Shown: positions 1-9,232, counted from the first letter of the stretch. The stretch: 32,099 bases of DNA from Pseudorhodoplanes sp. (GCA_013388965.1 JACAEG010000068.1:1-32099); one strand, 5' to 3'. The notes: generated from the letters alone by a model not told the origin. Numbers and translations are program-made.

Positions 1-530
1 ATCCCGTGCTGCGCATGATGGTGGTGTCGGTCGCGTTCTACGGCATGTCGACCTTCGAAGGACCGCTGATGTCGATCAAGGCCGTGAACTCGCTGTCGCA
101 TTACACGGACTGGACGATCGGCCACGTGCATTCGGGCGCGCTGGGATGGGTCGGCTACGTCTCGTTCGGCGCGATCTATTGCCTGGTGCCGTGGCTCTGG
201 CACAAGCGCGGGCTCTACTCGCTCAAGCTCGTCAACTGGCACTTCTGGATCTCGACCATCGGCATCGTGCTCTACATCTCGGCGATGTGGGTGTCCGGCA
301 TCCTGCAGGGCCTGATGTGGCGCGCCTATACGAGCCTCGGCTTCCTCGAATATTCCTTCATCGAGACGGTCGAGGCGATGCATCCCTTCTACGTCATCCG
401 CGCTCTGGGCGGGGCGCTGTTCCTCGCGGGCGCGCTGCTGATGGTCTTCAATCTGTGGAAAACAATCATGACCGTCGAGACCGAGAGCCCGGTCACGAGC
501 GGTCGGCTCGCACTTGCACCAGCGGAATGA
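1..530 (+). CDS. ccoN: cbb3-type cytochrome c oxidase subunit I (CcoN/FixN), 3' part only
   Basis: This is the C-terminal part (about 175 residues, reading frame from base 3) of the catalytic haem-copper subunit of cbb3 oxidase, an inner-membrane, proton-pumping enzyme that reduces O2 at very low concentrations. The sequence shows several membrane helices and the motif [14 protein letters not shown], whose two histidines spaced HxH fit the helix-X ligands of haem b3 and low-spin haem b. The tail [13 protein letters not shown]...[12 protein letters not shown] is typical of CcoN. The gene starts outside the window, so its promoter and the copper-ligand histidines are not visible. It is followed directly by ccoO, and its stop codon overlaps a possible upstream start of that gene. 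The identification is firm from motif and gene order. Confidence 0.96.
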   Translation, partial: PVLRMMVVSVAFYGMSTFEGPLMSIKAVNSLSHYTDWTIGHVHSGALGWVGYVSFGAIYCLVPWLWHKRGLYSLKLVNWHFWISTIGIVLYISAMWVSGILQGLMWRAYTSLGFLEYSFIETVEAMHPFYVIRALGGALFLAGALLMVFNLWKTIMTVETESPVTSGRLALAPAE

Positions 531-535
531 TCACG

Positions 536-1270
536 ATGTCACTTTGGTCCAAACACGCAATCTTCGAAAAGAACTCGATCGTTCTCGTTCTCGGCGTTAT
601 GATCGTGATCTCGATCGGCGGTCTCGTCGAAATCGTTCCGCTGTTCTACCTGAAGAACACGATCGAGAAGGTCGAGGGCGTGAGGCCCTACAGCCCGCTG
701 GAGCTGGCCGGCCGCAACATCTATGTGCGCGAGGGCTGCTACAATTGCCATTCGCAGATGATCCGTCCGCTGCGCGACGAGGTGGAGCGCTACGGCCATT
801 ATTCTCTCGCTGCGGAGAGCATGTATGACCGGCCGTTCCAGTGGGGCTCCAAGCGCACCGGTCCGGATCTCGCGCGAGTCGGCGGCAAGTATTCCGACGA
901 ATGGCATCGCGACCATCTCAATTCGCCGACGTCCGTCGTGCCGGGAACGGTGATGCCGGCCTATCCCTGGCTCGCCCGCAACGAGCTGGATGCGACCCAT
1001 ATTGCCGAGGACCTGAAGGTGCAGGCTGCGCTGGGTGTGCCTTACAGCAAGCAGATGATTGAATCGGCGTCGACCGATCTGCGCATTCAGGCAACCCAGG
1101 ATCACCCGGACAGCGAGGAATTCGCCAAGCGCTATCCGAAGGCCCAGGCCCGCGATTTCGATGGCGACGCACGGCGGATCACCGAGGCCGACGCCCTGAT
1201 CGCGTATCTGCAGATGCTCGGCACGCAAGTCGATTTCAAGCTCTACGACAACAAAGCGAACATTCGCTGA
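536..1270 (+). CDS. ccoO: cbb3-type cytochrome c oxidase subunit II (CcoO/FixO), membrane-anchored monohaem cytochrome c
   Basis: CcoO carries one c-type haem and passes electrons from CcoP or soluble cytochromes toward the CcoN active site, facing the periplasm. The 244-residue product has one N-terminal membrane helix (about residues 14-38), a haem-binding CYNCH motif at residues 68-72 and a likely distal methionine ligand in [12 protein letters not shown] (M140). Length matches the family. I chose the ATG at 536 because family members begin MSLW; an in-frame ATG at 527 overlaps the ccoN stop and would add three residues. It lies 5 bases after ccoN and 9 bases before ccoQ, so it is co-transcribed with both. 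Confidence 0.97.
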   Translation: MSLWSKHAIFEKNSIVLVLGVMIVISIGGLVEIVPLFYLKNTIEKVEGVRPYSPLELAGRNIYVREGCYNCHSQMIRPLRDEVERYGHYSLAAESMYDRPFQWGSKRTGPDLARVGGKYSDEWHRDHLNSPTSVVPGTVMPAYPWLARNELDATHIAEDLKVQAALGVPYSKQMIESASTDLRIQATQDHPDSEEFAKRYPKAQARDFDGDARRITEADALIAYLQMLGTQVDFKLYDNKANIR

Positions 1271-1279
1271 GGCGGTCTG

Positions 1280-1435
1280 ATGGACAGCACCTATCGCGCA
1301 TTCGCCGAATTCGCCCAGACATGGGGACTGGTCTATTTCGTTCTGATCTTTCTCGGGGTGGTCGCCTATGCCTTCTGGCCGTCCAACAAGAAGAAGTTCG
1401 ATGACGCAGCGCGCCTGCCGCTTGACGAGGACTGA
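1280..1435 (+). CDS. ccoQ: cbb3-type cytochrome c oxidase subunit CcoQ/FixQ
   Basis: This 51-residue single-span membrane protein sits between ccoO and ccoP, the invariant ccoQ position. Residues 17-33 form a hydrophobic helix (LVYFVLIFLGVVAYAFW) followed by the charged tail PSNKKKFDDAARLPLDED, the standard CcoQ pattern. In other bacteria CcoQ stabilises the CcoP-CcoNO interaction. It has no haem or metal motif, as expected. The start ATG at 1280 is preceded by GAGGCGG, a plausible ribosome binding site. The stop at 1435 is two bases before ccoP. Confidence 0.93.
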   Translation: MDSTYRAFAEFAQTWGLVYFVLIFLGVVAYAFWPSNKKKFDDAARLPLDED

Positions 1436-1437
1436 AA

Positions 1438-2319
1438 ATGGCAAGTGATCACGGCAAATATGTCGATCCTCTTACGGGGACAGTGACGACGGGGCATGAG
1501 TGGGATGGCCTGCGGGAACTGAACACGCCGCTGCCGCGCTGGTGGCTGTGGCTGTTCTACATCACGATCGTCTGGGCCATCGGATACTGGATCGTCTATC
1601 CGGCCTGGCCGCTGGTCTCGACCTATACCCAGGGGATTCTCAACTGGAATTCCCGCAGCGCCATCCTCGAGGACATGCGCGAGCTGAGGGCGCAGCGTGC
1701 GGCCATGACGGATCGTCTGGCGGCTGCGCCGCTCGGCGACATCCTCAACGATGCCCAATTGACCGCGTTCGCGCAGGCACAGGGCCGCGCCGCCTTCGCC
1801 GACAATTGCGCAGGCTGCCACGGGGCCGGGGCTGGCGGCGCGCGGGGATATCCGAACCTGATCGACGACGATTGGCTCTGGGGCGGCAAGATCGAGGATC
1901 TGGCGCAAACGATCCGCCACGGAATCCGGTCGACGGACGACAAGGGCCGGGTGGGAATGATGCCCGCTTTCGGTCGCGACGGGGTTCTCAAGCGCTCGGA
2001 GGTCGAGGCCGTAGCCGACTATGTCCGCAGTCTCTCCGGCCTTCAGGGTCCGGCCAATGCCGATCTCGCCGCCGGCAAGCGTCTCTTCGCCGAACATTGC
2101 GCCGCCTGTCACGGAGAGGACGGAAAGGGCAATCGCGAGCTGGGCGCTCCGAACCTGACGGATCGGATCTGGCTTTATGGCTCGGATCGCCCCTCGATCA
2201 TCGAGGCGGTCATGAACGGCCGCAATGCAGTCATGCCGGCATGGGGCGGGCGGCTCGACGACACCACGATCAAGGCGCTGGCCGTCTATGTGCATACGCT
2301 GGGTGGCGGCGAAAAGTAA
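1438..2319 (+). CDS. ccoP: cbb3-type cytochrome c oxidase subunit III (CcoP/FixP), dihaem cytochrome c
   Basis: CcoP is the dihaem electron-entry subunit of cbb3 oxidase. The 293-residue product has an N-terminal tryptophan-rich membrane helix (about residues 34-55) and two periplasmic cytochrome c domains. Haem motifs are CAGCH at residues 124-128 and CAACH at 221-225, with candidate methionine ligands in GMMPAFG (about 174-175) and AVMPAWG (266). The N-terminal region VDPLTGTVTTGHEWDGL(R)ELN is characteristic of the family. It starts two bases after ccoQ and ends five bases before the chosen start of ccoG. Confidence 0.97.
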   Translation: MASDHGKYVDPLTGTVTTGHEWDGLRELNTPLPRWWLWLFYITIVWAIGYWIVYPAWPLVSTYTQGILNWNSRSAILEDMRELRAQRAAMTDRLAAAPLGDILNDAQLTAFAQAQGRAAFADNCAGCHGAGAGGARGYPNLIDDDWLWGGKIEDLAQTIRHGIRSTDDKGRVGMMPAFGRDGVLKRSEVEAVADYVRSLSGLQGPANADLAAGKRLFAEHCAACHGEDGKGNRELGAPNLTDRIWLYGSDRPSIIEAVMNGRNAVMPAWGGRLDDTTIKALAVYVHTLGGGEK

Positions 2320-2323
2320 TGTG

Positions 2324-3829
2324 ATGGATTCGATGTTCGTGGATCGCGCCCTCACCCAAAACCCGCCTGCCAAAGCCGTCGAGGCGACGCCGGCTTTGGC
2401 CGGGGTCGATCCGTTCGAACCCGAGCCGCCACTCTATGCTGCGAGGCGAAAGATCTTTCCGCAGAGCGTGAAGGGACGCTACCGGACGATCAAATGGACG
2501 CTGCTGCTCGTTACGCTCGGCATCTATTATTTCCTTCCGTTCGTGCGGTGGGACCGCGGGCCGGACGCACCCGGTCAGGCGGTTCTGATCGACTTCCCGG
2601 GGCGCCGATTCTACTTCTTCTTCATCGAAATCTGGCCGCAGGAAGTGTACTTCTTCACGGGACTTCTGGTCATCGCCGCGATGGTGCTGTTTCTGATGAA
2701 CGCCATCGCTGGCCGTGTCTGGTGCGGATATCTCTGCCCGCAGACGGTATGGACCGATCTTTTTCTCGCCATTGAGCGACTGATCGAAGGCGACCGGCGC
2801 GAGCAAATTCAGGCGGCCGCGGGCCCCTGGACCGCGCGGCGCGTCGCAGAGAAGGCGACAAAGCACTTTCTCTGGATCCTGGTTGCATGGTGGACCGGCG
2901 GAGCGTGGGTTCTCTATTTCTCCGATGCTCCCACGCTGACCAAGCAGCTCGCCTCCGGCACTGCGCCCGCGGTGGCCTATATCTGGATCGGCATTCTGAC
3001 GGCCACGACATACGCGCTTGCGGGTCACATGCGCGAGCAGGTTTGCACCTATATGTGCCCGTGGCCGCGCATCCAGGCGGCGCTCACGGACGAAGATGCG
3101 CTGAACGTGACCTATCGCTACGACCGCGGCGAGCCGCGCGCGTCGCTCAAGAAAAGCATTCAGCTTCGGGCGGAGGGCAAGCCGGCCGGCGACTGCATCG
3201 ATTGCTTCCAGTGCGTCAATGTCTGTCCGACCGGCGTCGATATCCGCAAGGGCGCGCAGCTCGAATGCATCCAGTGCGGCCTTTGCATCGATGCCTGCGA
3301 CGCGGTCATGCGCAAGATCGGCAGGCCGGAGCGGCTCATCGGCTACGACACCGAGATGAATGTGCAGCGCCGCCTCGCCGGCGAAAAGCCGGTGTTTCGG
3401 CCAATCCGCCCGCGGACGATCCTGTATGCGGCCATCATTGTGGTCGTCGGCGGCATCATGATCTACACGCTCGCGACCCGCCAGAGCTTCACGGTCAGCG
3501 CGATCCATGACCGCAATCCGCTCTATGTCCAGCTTTCGGACGGCGGAATCCGCAATGCCTACACGTTGCGTGTTCTGAACAAGGAGCTCGAGCCGCGCGA
3601 ATTCCTGCTCTCGCTGGACGGCCTGCCCGGTGCGGTCGTCGAAGTCGTCGGCCAGCCTCTGGGCGCGCGCCAGACCATCTCTGTGCCCGCGAACGAAACA
3701 AGGGAGGTGCGCGTGCTGGTCAGCGAATACAGCCGTCGGCCGGCGCATTCGGCCGACATCACCTTCTATCTCTACGATGCGCAGACCGGCGAGCGAGCCT
3801 TTGCGCGCGATCATTTCCGCGGACCGTGA
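2324..3829 (+). CDS. ccoG: cytochrome c oxidase accessory protein CcoG/FixG (RdxA family), membrane iron-sulfur protein
   Basis: CcoG is an inner-membrane ferredoxin-like protein needed for cbb3 maturation; in Rhodobacter capsulatus it has been reported to act as a cupric reductase supplying Cu(I). The 501-residue product shows membrane helices near residues 57-75, 109-128, 183-200 and 365-383. It has cysteine pairs CGYLCP (134-138) and CTYMCP (241-245), then a double [4Fe-4S] motif with cysteines 291, 294, 297, 301 and 315, 318, 321, 325. The C-terminal domain (about 390-500) is the periplasmic Ig-like FixG domain. The start is taken at ATG 2324; GTG 2321 and ATG 2333 are alternatives. It precedes ccoH by 13 bases. 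Confidence 0.96.
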   Translation: MDSMFVDRALTQNPPAKAVEATPALAGVDPFEPEPPLYAARRKIFPQSVKGRYRTIKWTLLLVTLGIYYFLPFVRWDRGPDAPGQAVLIDFPGRRFYFFFIEIWPQEVYFFTGLLVIAAMVLFLMNAIAGRVWCGYLCPQTVWTDLFLAIERLIEGDRREQIQAAAGPWTARRVAEKATKHFLWILVAWWTGGAWVLYFSDAPTLTKQLASGTAPAVAYIWIGILTATTYALAGHMREQVCTYMCPWPRIQAALTDEDALNVTYRYDRGEPRASLKKSIQLRAEGKPAGDCIDCFQCVNVCPTGVDIRKGAQLECIQCGLCIDACDAVMRKIGRPERLIGYDTEMNVQRRLAGEKPVFRPIRPRTILYAAIIVVVGGIMIYTLATRQSFTVSAIHDRNPLYVQLSDGGIRNAYTLRVLNKELEPREFLLSLDGLPGAVVEVVGQPLGARQTISVPANETREVRVLVSEYSRRPAHSADITFYLYDAQTGERAFARDHFRGP

Positions 3830-3842
3830 GGAGGACTGCGTG

Positions 3843-4340
3843 ATGGCTCTGGAGCAATCCCCGCGGCGAGAGATTACGGGCCGCTTCGTCCTCCTGACAT
3901 TCTGCGGCTTCTTCGGCGTGGTTTTCGCGATGAACGCCCTAATGCTGTACGCGGCGACCTCGACATTTGGCGGCGTGGAAACGCAAAGCTCCTACAAGGC
4001 CGGCCTTGCATTCAAGAATGAGATCGCTGCAGCTCGAAGCCAGGATGCCTTGCACTGGTCCGTTGCGGGCACGATCAGCCGCGACCCTGCCGGCCGGGCC
4101 ATTGTCGACCTTTCCATCCGCGATGCACGCGGGTTGCAGCCGGGCAATATCGCTCTCGAGGTGCGACTTGCACATCCGACCGACGCGCGGCTCGATCGTC
4201 CGGTTCCGGTGGCGAGAAAGGGATCGCAGGGATTTTCCGGCGAAGTCTTCGCCGGTCCGGGCCAATGGGTGCTCGCTGTCGACGTGATGCGCGACGGCGA
4301 ACGGCTCTTCCGATCGCGTAACCGGGTCATTCTGAAATGA
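3843..4340 (+). CDS. ccoH: cbb3 oxidase assembly protein CcoH/FixH
   Basis: This 165-residue single-pass membrane protein corresponds to CcoH/FixH, which associates with the cbb3 oxidase during assembly. One hydrophobic helix lies at about residues 14-38; NALMLYAATSTFGGVETQSSY just after it is the hallmark of the family, followed by a periplasmic beta-rich domain. A strong ribosome site (GAGGAGG, about 3828-3834) precedes both GTG 3840 and ATG 3843; ATG 3843 has the better spacing. Its stop overlaps the ccoI start as ATGA, indicating translational coupling. Confidence 0.94.
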   Translation: MALEQSPRREITGRFVLLTFCGFFGVVFAMNALMLYAATSTFGGVETQSSYKAGLAFKNEIAAARSQDALHWSVAGTISRDPAGRAIVDLSIRDARGLQPGNIALEVRLAHPTDARLDRPVPVARKGSQGFSGEVFAGPGQWVLAVDVMRDGERLFRSRNRVILK

Positions 4341-6571
4341 GCCGCGCGGCCGAAAAGCAGGACTTTTCCCTTTTCGCGAAGGCCGCCGGTGACGGCCGCA
4401 CGACGATGGACTTTGTCGTCGAGGGCGTCCGCTGCGGCGGGTGCATCAGCCGGATCGAATCGGCGCTCAAAAAACAGCCCGGGATCCGCGATGCCCGCGT
4501 GAACTTCACCAGCCGCAGGCTGACGGTGGTCTGGGACGACCGGACTTTCGATCCGGCGGCAGCGATCCGGCTTGTGGAGGGCATGGGCTACCGCACTCAT
4601 CCCTTCACGCCGCGCGCGGATGAGCGGGAGGAAGCCGCACAGGCGAGCTTCCTGTTGCGTTGTCTTGCGGTCGCCGGCTTTGGCGCCATGAATATCATGC
4701 TGCTGTCTGTCTCGGTCTGGTCCGGCAATGTCACGGATATCACGCCGGAGACGCGCGATCTGTTTCATTGGCTCTCAGCCCTTATCGCGCTGCCGGTCGC
4801 GGCCTATGCCGGGCAACCCTTCTTCCGCAGCGCTTGGAGCGTGCTGCGCGTCGGCAAGGTCAATATGGACGTCCCCATCTCGCTCGGAATTGTATTGGCG
4901 CTGGGCATGTCGCTGGTCGAGACAGCCGGCAGCGCCGAACACGCCTATTTTGATTCCGCCGTGATGTTGATCTTCTTCCTTCTTTGCGGTCGCTATCTCG
5001 ATCATGCCATGCGGCGCAAGACACGCGCCGTTGCAGGAAACCTCGCCGCGATGAAGGCCGAGACCGCGCATCGGCTGTCCGACAACGGCGAACTGATCGA
5101 GGTTCCGGCCGCGGCGCTGATGGCCGGAGACCGCGTCCTGGTGCGGGCAGGCGATCGCGTGCCGGCCGATGGCGTTGTCGTCGGCGGCTCGTCGCGGATC
5201 GATGAAAGCATCGTCACAGGCGAGACGACGGCGCGCGAGATCGTGCGCAATTCGGCCGTTTATGCCGGGAGCCTGAACCTCGACGGGACCTTCACGCTGC
5301 GCGTGACTGCGGCGGGCGACAACACCCTGCTGGACGACATCGACCGACTTCTGCAGAAGGCGGTCGGGTCGCGTTCGAAATATGTGCGCCTCGCGGATCG
5401 TGCCGCGCAGCTTTATGCGCCCGTGGTGCATGCGACGGCGGCCCTCACGCTGGCGGGTTGGCTGCTCGCGGGCGCTTCGGTGCATGCCGCCGTGCTGACC
5501 GCAATCTGCGTGCTCATCATAACCTGTCCGTGTGCGCTCGCGCTCGCGGTTCCTGCCGTGCAGGTCGTCACCGCCGGCAAGCTGTTTCGTTCTGGCATCT
5601 TCCTGAATAGCGGCGATGCGATCGAGCGGCTGGCCGAAGTCGATACCGTCGTGTTCGACAAGACCGGCACCCTGACATTGCCCGATCCGCAGATCGTCAA
5701 TGCCAACACGATCGATCCCGCGCTCCTGCAACAGGCGGCGGCACTTGCTCTTTCCAGCCGTCATCCGCTTGCAGCCGCGATCGCGCGGCATGTCGCCACG
5801 GCCCAGCCGATCCTGGGCGCGGTGGAGGAGGCCGGAAAGGGGGTGCGAGCGACCGTCGATGGCATCGAGCTTCGTCTGGGCAGTCTTGCGTTCTGTGGAA
5901 TTGACGACACCGCGAATCCGCCGGAAAGCGCCGCATCGGTGATCGGCTTTCGGGCGGGCGACCGGTTCGCCGTCATGCTGATCCACCAGGCCTTGCGGCC
6001 GGAAGCGCATGCGGTCGTGCGTTCGCTGTCGCGGCTCGGATTGCAGCTCCATGTCCTGTCCGGCGACCGCGCCGCCGCGGTTGCCGAGGTCGCCGAAGGC
6101 CTGCCCTTCTCCTCCTGGCAAGGCGGTCTGAAACCCGGCGACAAGGTTGCGTTCCTCGATAGGCTGAAATCGGAGGGGCGCCGCGTGCTCATGGTGGGCG
6201 ACGGCATCAACGATGCACCGGCTCTCGCCGCGGCGCTGGTCTCGATGTCGCCGATCAGCGCGGCGCAATTGTCGCAGGCGCAGGCCGATGCCGTGTTCGT
6301 CGGCGACAGGCTCACGCCGGTGCTCGAAGCGCTGACGACGAGCCGCGAGGCACGCCGGCTGATGACCCAGAATCTCTGGCTTGCCGCACTCTACAATATG
6401 GTCGCCGTTCCGATCGCCATTGCGGGCCTCGTCACTCCGCTCATTGCCGCGCTGGCCATGTCGGGATCGTCAATCGTGGTCACGCTCAACGCATTGCGGT
6501 TGCGTCGTCCGAGCGGCCGCCAGCGTGCCGATGCGGACATGCCGCTGCAGCCACGCACGAGTCCCGCATGA
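4337..6571 (+). CDS. ccoI: P1B-type copper-transporting ATPase CcoI/FixI for cbb3 oxidase assembly
   Basis: CcoI moves Cu(+) across the inner membrane to supply the oxidase rather than for detoxification. The 744-residue product has an N-terminal heavy-metal-associated domain with CGGC at residues 33-36, the membrane metal site CPC at 397-399, the phosphorylated aspartate in DKTGT (D441), an SRHPLA nucleotide motif and the hinge GDGINDAP at 621-628. Transmembrane segments surround these as in other P1B pumps. It overlaps ccoH by four bases at the start and ccoS by four bases at the end. The gene order ccoGHIS distinguishes it from the second copper ATPase in this window (copA). Confidence 0.96.
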   Translation: MSRAAEKQDFSLFAKAAGDGRTTMDFVVEGVRCGGCISRIESALKKQPGIRDARVNFTSRRLTVVWDDRTFDPAAAIRLVEGMGYRTHPFTPRADEREEAAQASFLLRCLAVAGFGAMNIMLLSVSVWSGNVTDITPETRDLFHWLSALIALPVAAYAGQPFFRSAWSVLRVGKVNMDVPISLGIVLALGMSLVETAGSAEHAYFDSAVMLIFFLLCGRYLDHAMRRKTRAVAGNLAAMKAETAHRLSDNGELIEVPAAALMAGDRVLVRAGDRVPADGVVVGGSSRIDESIVTGETTAREIVRNSAVYAGSLNLDGTFTLRVTAAGDNTLLDDIDRLLQKAVGSRSKYVRLADRAAQLYAPVVHATAALTLAGWLLAGASVHAAVLTAICVLIITCPCALALAVPAVQVVTAGKLFRSGIFLNSGDAIERLAEVDTVVFDKTGTLTLPDPQIVNANTIDPALLQQAAALALSSRHPLAAAIARHVATAQPILGAVEEAGKGVRATVDGIELRLGSLAFCGIDDTANPPESAASVIGFRAGDRFAVMLIHQALRPEAHAVVRSLSRLGLQLHVLSGDRAAAVAEVAEGLPFSSWQGGLKPGDKVAFLDRLKSEGRRVLMVGDGINDAPALAAALVSMSPISAAQLSQAQADAVFVGDRLTPVLEALTTSREARRLMTQNLWLAALYNMVAVPIAIAGLVTPLIAALAMSGSSIVVTLNALRLRRPSGRQRADADMPLQPRTSPA

Positions 6572-6741
6572 GCGTCCTCGTTGTACTCGTCCCGTTGGCG
6601 CTCGGACTAGGCCTTGCCGGCCTGTTCGCCTTCCTGTGGACGCTGAAGAACGGGCAATATGACGATATGGAAGGCGCCTCGCTGCGCGTGTTGTCGGACG
6701 ACGACCTGGCGGAGAGCGAGCGCGGGCCGCGCCGCGACTGA
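6568..6741 (+). CDS. ccoS: cbb3-type oxidase assembly protein CcoS/FixS
   Basis: This 57-residue protein closes the operon. It begins with a hydrophobic helix (about residues 3-24) followed by FLWTLKNGQYDDMEGASLRVL, whose GQYDDxEG core is the diagnostic CcoS signature. CcoS is needed for incorporating haem and copper cofactors into CcoN in Rhodobacter. Its ATG overlaps the ccoI stop (ATGA). It ends 26 bases from the converging glk gene; no convincing terminator hairpin is visible in that gap. Confidence 0.93.
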   Translation: MSVLVVLVPLALGLGLAGLFAFLWTLKNGQYDDMEGASLRVLSDDDLAESERGPRRD

Positions 6742-6767
6742 AAGTGCGGTGACGGGCTTTCAGGCAA

Positions 6768-7727
6768 TCAGCATTCCCGCAGCAATCGTGCCGCGCCGAG
6801 CAGGGCGGGGAGAGGCCGCACGACCACGTAAGTGGGAATATTCTTCAGATAGTCGCCGAATCGTCCCTTCGCCTCGAAGCGCGCGCGAAATGCGGACTCG
6901 GCGAAGGTCCGGCCGAGCTTCGGAACGATGCCGCCGGCAATGTACACGCCGCCACGCGCTCCGAGGGTGAGCGCCAGGTTGCCGGCGACCGTTCCGAGCA
7001 TCGCGCAGAACATGGAGAGCGCGGCGGCAGCCTGCGGGTGTTCCTTGCCGATGCCGGGATCGGCGATTTGCGCGGGTCCGAGCGGAGCCGGCGTCTCTCC
7101 CGCCAAGGCGCAGAGCGCAGTGTAGAGGTTGACGAGCCCGGGCCCCGACAGGACGCGCTCGGCGGAGACATGCTCGAAGCGCTGACGTAGCAGATCGAGG
7201 ACGGCGGCCTCATGCATATCGGCCGCAGGCATGGTGACGTGGCCGCCCTCGCTTGCAAGCGCAATGGGAGAGCCGCGATCCGGCAGCAACGCGCCGACGC
7301 CCAGCCCGCTGCCGGGTCCGATGATGGCGACCGGCGCGTCGGCCTCCGGCGATCCCGTTCCGACTTGCAGGAGGTCGGACTCACAGAGCTCGGGAATGGA
7401 CAATGCATTCGCGGCAAAGTCATTGATGACGCGGAGCCGGTCGAGCCCCAGCCGCTTCCGCAGCTCGCCGACCGAGAAACTCCACGGGTGATTGGTCATC
7501 TTGACTTGTTCGCCGACGACCGCTGCCGCAATGGCGAGCGCACCCGCGACCGGCTTTTCCGCACGTGCCTCCTTCGCGAGATAGTCGGTGATGGCCTCGG
7601 CGATGTCTGCGAAGTCGGCGCAGGCGAAGACTCGGGCCGGCGTGAGAGTCCCGTCGCGATGGAGCAGTGCGAAACGCGCGTGCGTCGCGCCGATATCGCC
7701 CACCAGGCCCAGCACCGGATTCGACAT
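6768..7727 (-). CDS. glk: glucokinase (Glk family)
   Basis: The 319-residue product matches bacterial glucokinase, which phosphorylates glucose with ATP to glucose 6-phosphate in the cytoplasm. The N-terminus GLVGDIGATHARFALL carries the phosphate-1 loop, and VINDFAANALSIP and IGPGSGLGVGALL are typical of the non-ROK Glk family; VYIAGGIVPKLG near the C-terminus is the adenosine-binding region. GAGGG lies about 6 bases before the ATG. It lies downstream of hemN on the same strand with a 96-base gap, so read-through from the hemN promoter is possible. It converges on the cbb3 operon and its metabolic link to it is unclear. Confidence 0.93.
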   Translation of the reverse strand: MSNPVLGLVGDIGATHARFALLHRDGTLTPARVFACADFADIAEAITDYLAKEARAEKPVAGALAIAAAVVGEQVKMTNHPWSFSVGELRKRLGLDRLRVINDFAANALSIPELCESDLLQVGTGSPEADAPVAIIGPGSGLGVGALLPDRGSPIALASEGGHVTMPAADMHEAAVLDLLRQRFEHVSAERVLSGPGLVNLYTALCALAGETPAPLGPAQIADPGIGKEHPQAAAALSMFCAMLGTVAGNLALTLGARGGVYIAGGIVPKLGRTFAESAFRARFEAKGRFGDYLKNIPTYVVVRPLPALLGAARLLREC

Positions 7728-7755
7728 TCTCTGCCCTCGCTATCGCCTTTGTGCC

Positions 7756-7770
7756 GCCGCTTATTGCGGC
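7756..7770. other. short hairpin between hemN and glk
   Basis: GCCGC-TTATT-GCGGC forms a five-base-pair stem with a five-base loop in the 96-base gap between hemN and glk. There is no run of T on either side, so it could be a weak attenuator or chance in GC-rich DNA. Confidence 0.25.
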
Positions 7771-7823
7771 TTCCGTCTCAGGCGGCAAGGCCGCAAGGGC
7801 CGTTTGCGAGGGAACTGCGGCGT

Positions 7824-9167
7824 CTAGACTGCGATCGAGTGCCGGGCCCGGGAACTTGCCAGATATCCATCGAAGGCCGCAGCAACCAGCCTGACAAAGG
7901 GCCGGCCCTGTTCCGTCATCGTCACACGACGCCCGGCGATCTGCACGATGCCGTCCCGTGCCAGCGGAACCAGGGAGTCGAGCTCCGACGAGAAATCGAC
8001 GGCGTGCATCGAATCCGGCAGGTCGATGGCACCGAGGTCGACCGACATGTCGCACATCAGCCTTTCGATGATCTGTCCACGCATGCGGTCGTCCGGCGAA
8101 AGAGCGAGCCCTTTCGCGGTGGCGAAGCCGCCTGCATCGAGCATGCGCGAATAGGCTGCCATGTCGGGAGCGTTCTGCGCGAATCCCTGCGGCAGCCGGC
8201 CAATCGCGGATGCGCCAAGCCCGATCAGGGCATCGGCTGTGTCGGTCGTGTAGCCCTGGAAGTTCCGCTGCAACCGGCCGGCCCGCATCGCGACCGCAAG
8301 GTCGTCGTTCGGCTTGGCGAAATGATCCAGTCCGATCGGCACATATCCGTGCTGGACGAGGGTATCCGCAGCGGCCTGCGCCTGTGCGATCCGTTCGGAT
8401 GCGCCCGGCAGCGCGCCTTGATCGATGAGGCGCTGATTGGCCTTGAGCCAGGGGACGTGCGCGTAGCCGAAGATCGCAACCCGCTGCGGGTGAAGGGAGG
8501 CGGCGAGTGCCGCGTTGCGCCGAATGTCCTCCACGCTCTGAAACGGCAGGCCGTACATGAGGTCGAGATTGATGCGCTCGATCCCGGCGTCCCGCAGGGT
8601 CGCGACCGCCGCTGCGACGCTGTCGAAGGGCTGAATCCGTCCGATCGCCTGCTGCACGCGGGGCGAAAAGTCCTGCGCGCCGAGGCTCGCCCTGTCGACA
8701 CCGTTCGCTGCCAGTGCCTTGGCAAGCGACGCCGTCACATGGCGCGGGTCCAGTTCGAAGGCATGTTCTCGCAGCTCCGACAGGTCGAAGATTTCGGCGA
8801 TCCTGTCTGCAATCCGCCCGATCTGGCCTTCGCCCAGGATCGAGGGTGTCCCGCCGCCCCAATGCAGATGCACGACGCGCCGCGCCGAAGTCGCTTGCCC
8901 GACCATTCCGATTTCGCGCAGCAGGCGGCCAGCATAGCGGTCGAGCGGCTCCTTTCGACGGACGGCCTTGGTGTGGCAGCCGCAGTAATTACAGATCGCC
9001 GTGCAATAGGGGACGTGCAAATAGAGCGACAGCGTGGCGTGCGAAGGCAGATCCGCCAGCCACGAGACATACCGGTCGGGACCGATCGCGGGCGTGAAAT
9101 GGGGCGCCGTCGGGTATGATGTATAGCGCGGAACGCTGCGCTCCGCGTTGAAATGACCGATATTCAT
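7824..9167 (-). CDS. hemN: oxygen-independent coproporphyrinogen III oxidase/dehydrogenase (HemN), radical SAM
   Basis: HemN converts coproporphyrinogen III to protoporphyrinogen IX without oxygen, supplying haem in microaerobic or anaerobic growth. The 447-residue product opens with VPRYTSYPTAPHF and has the radical-SAM cluster motif with cysteines 54, 58 and 61 within YCTAICNYCGCHTK. The glycine-rich WGGGTPS SAM-binding segment and a C-terminal HemN domain follow. Length fits HemN rather than the shorter HemW. A perfect FixK/FNR box is centred 40-41 bases before the ATG, and no Shine-Dalgarno is evident. It fits the neighbouring haem-containing oxidase operon as part of one low-oxygen programme. 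Confidence 0.96.
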   Translation of the reverse strand: MNIGHFNAERSVPRYTSYPTAPHFTPAIGPDRYVSWLADLPSHATLSLYLHVPYCTAICNYCGCHTKAVRRKEPLDRYAGRLLREIGMVGQATSARRVVHLHWGGGTPSILGEGQIGRIADRIAEIFDLSELREHAFELDPRHVTASLAKALAANGVDRASLGAQDFSPRVQQAIGRIQPFDSVAAAVATLRDAGIERINLDLMYGLPFQSVEDIRRNAALAASLHPQRVAIFGYAHVPWLKANQRLIDQGALPGASERIAQAQAAADTLVQHGYVPIGLDHFAKPNDDLAVAMRAGRLQRNFQGYTTDTADALIGLGASAIGRLPQGFAQNAPDMAAYSRMLDAGGFATAKGLALSPDDRMRGQIIERLMCDMSVDLGAIDLPDSMHAVDFSSELDSLVPLARDGIVQIAGRRVTMTEQGRPFVRLVAAAFDGYLASSRARHSIAV

Positions 9168-9200
9168 TCTATCAGTCTAGGAAGAGAAGCGATTGCGGCC

Positions 9201-9214
9201 TTGATCGCGATCAA
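9201..9214. promoter_or_regulatory. FixK/FNR-type binding site upstream of hemN
   Basis: TTGATCGCGATCAA is a perfect palindrome and an exact match to the FNR/FixK pattern TTGA-N6-TCAA. Its centre (9207.5) is about 40 bases before the hemN start codon. For a class II activator site (-41.5) the transcript would begin at or next to the ATG. A -10-like TAGACT lies at the right distance on the minus strand. Confidence 0.85.
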
Positions 9215-9232
9215 AGCGGCGTCCGGCCGGCT

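Noticed and set aside
4337-6571. CcoI as a general copper-detoxification CopA
   Set aside because: Its position in ccoGHIS and coupling to ccoH and ccoS identify it as the oxidase-assembly pump; a separate copA with csoR is present.
6742-6767. Terminator between converging ccoS and glk
   Set aside because: The 26-base gap has no stable inverted repeat or T-run.
7212-9119. Long plus-strand frame across glk and hemN
   Set aside because: Both genes underneath are unambiguous by motif; the frame has no domain and is a codon-bias shadow.
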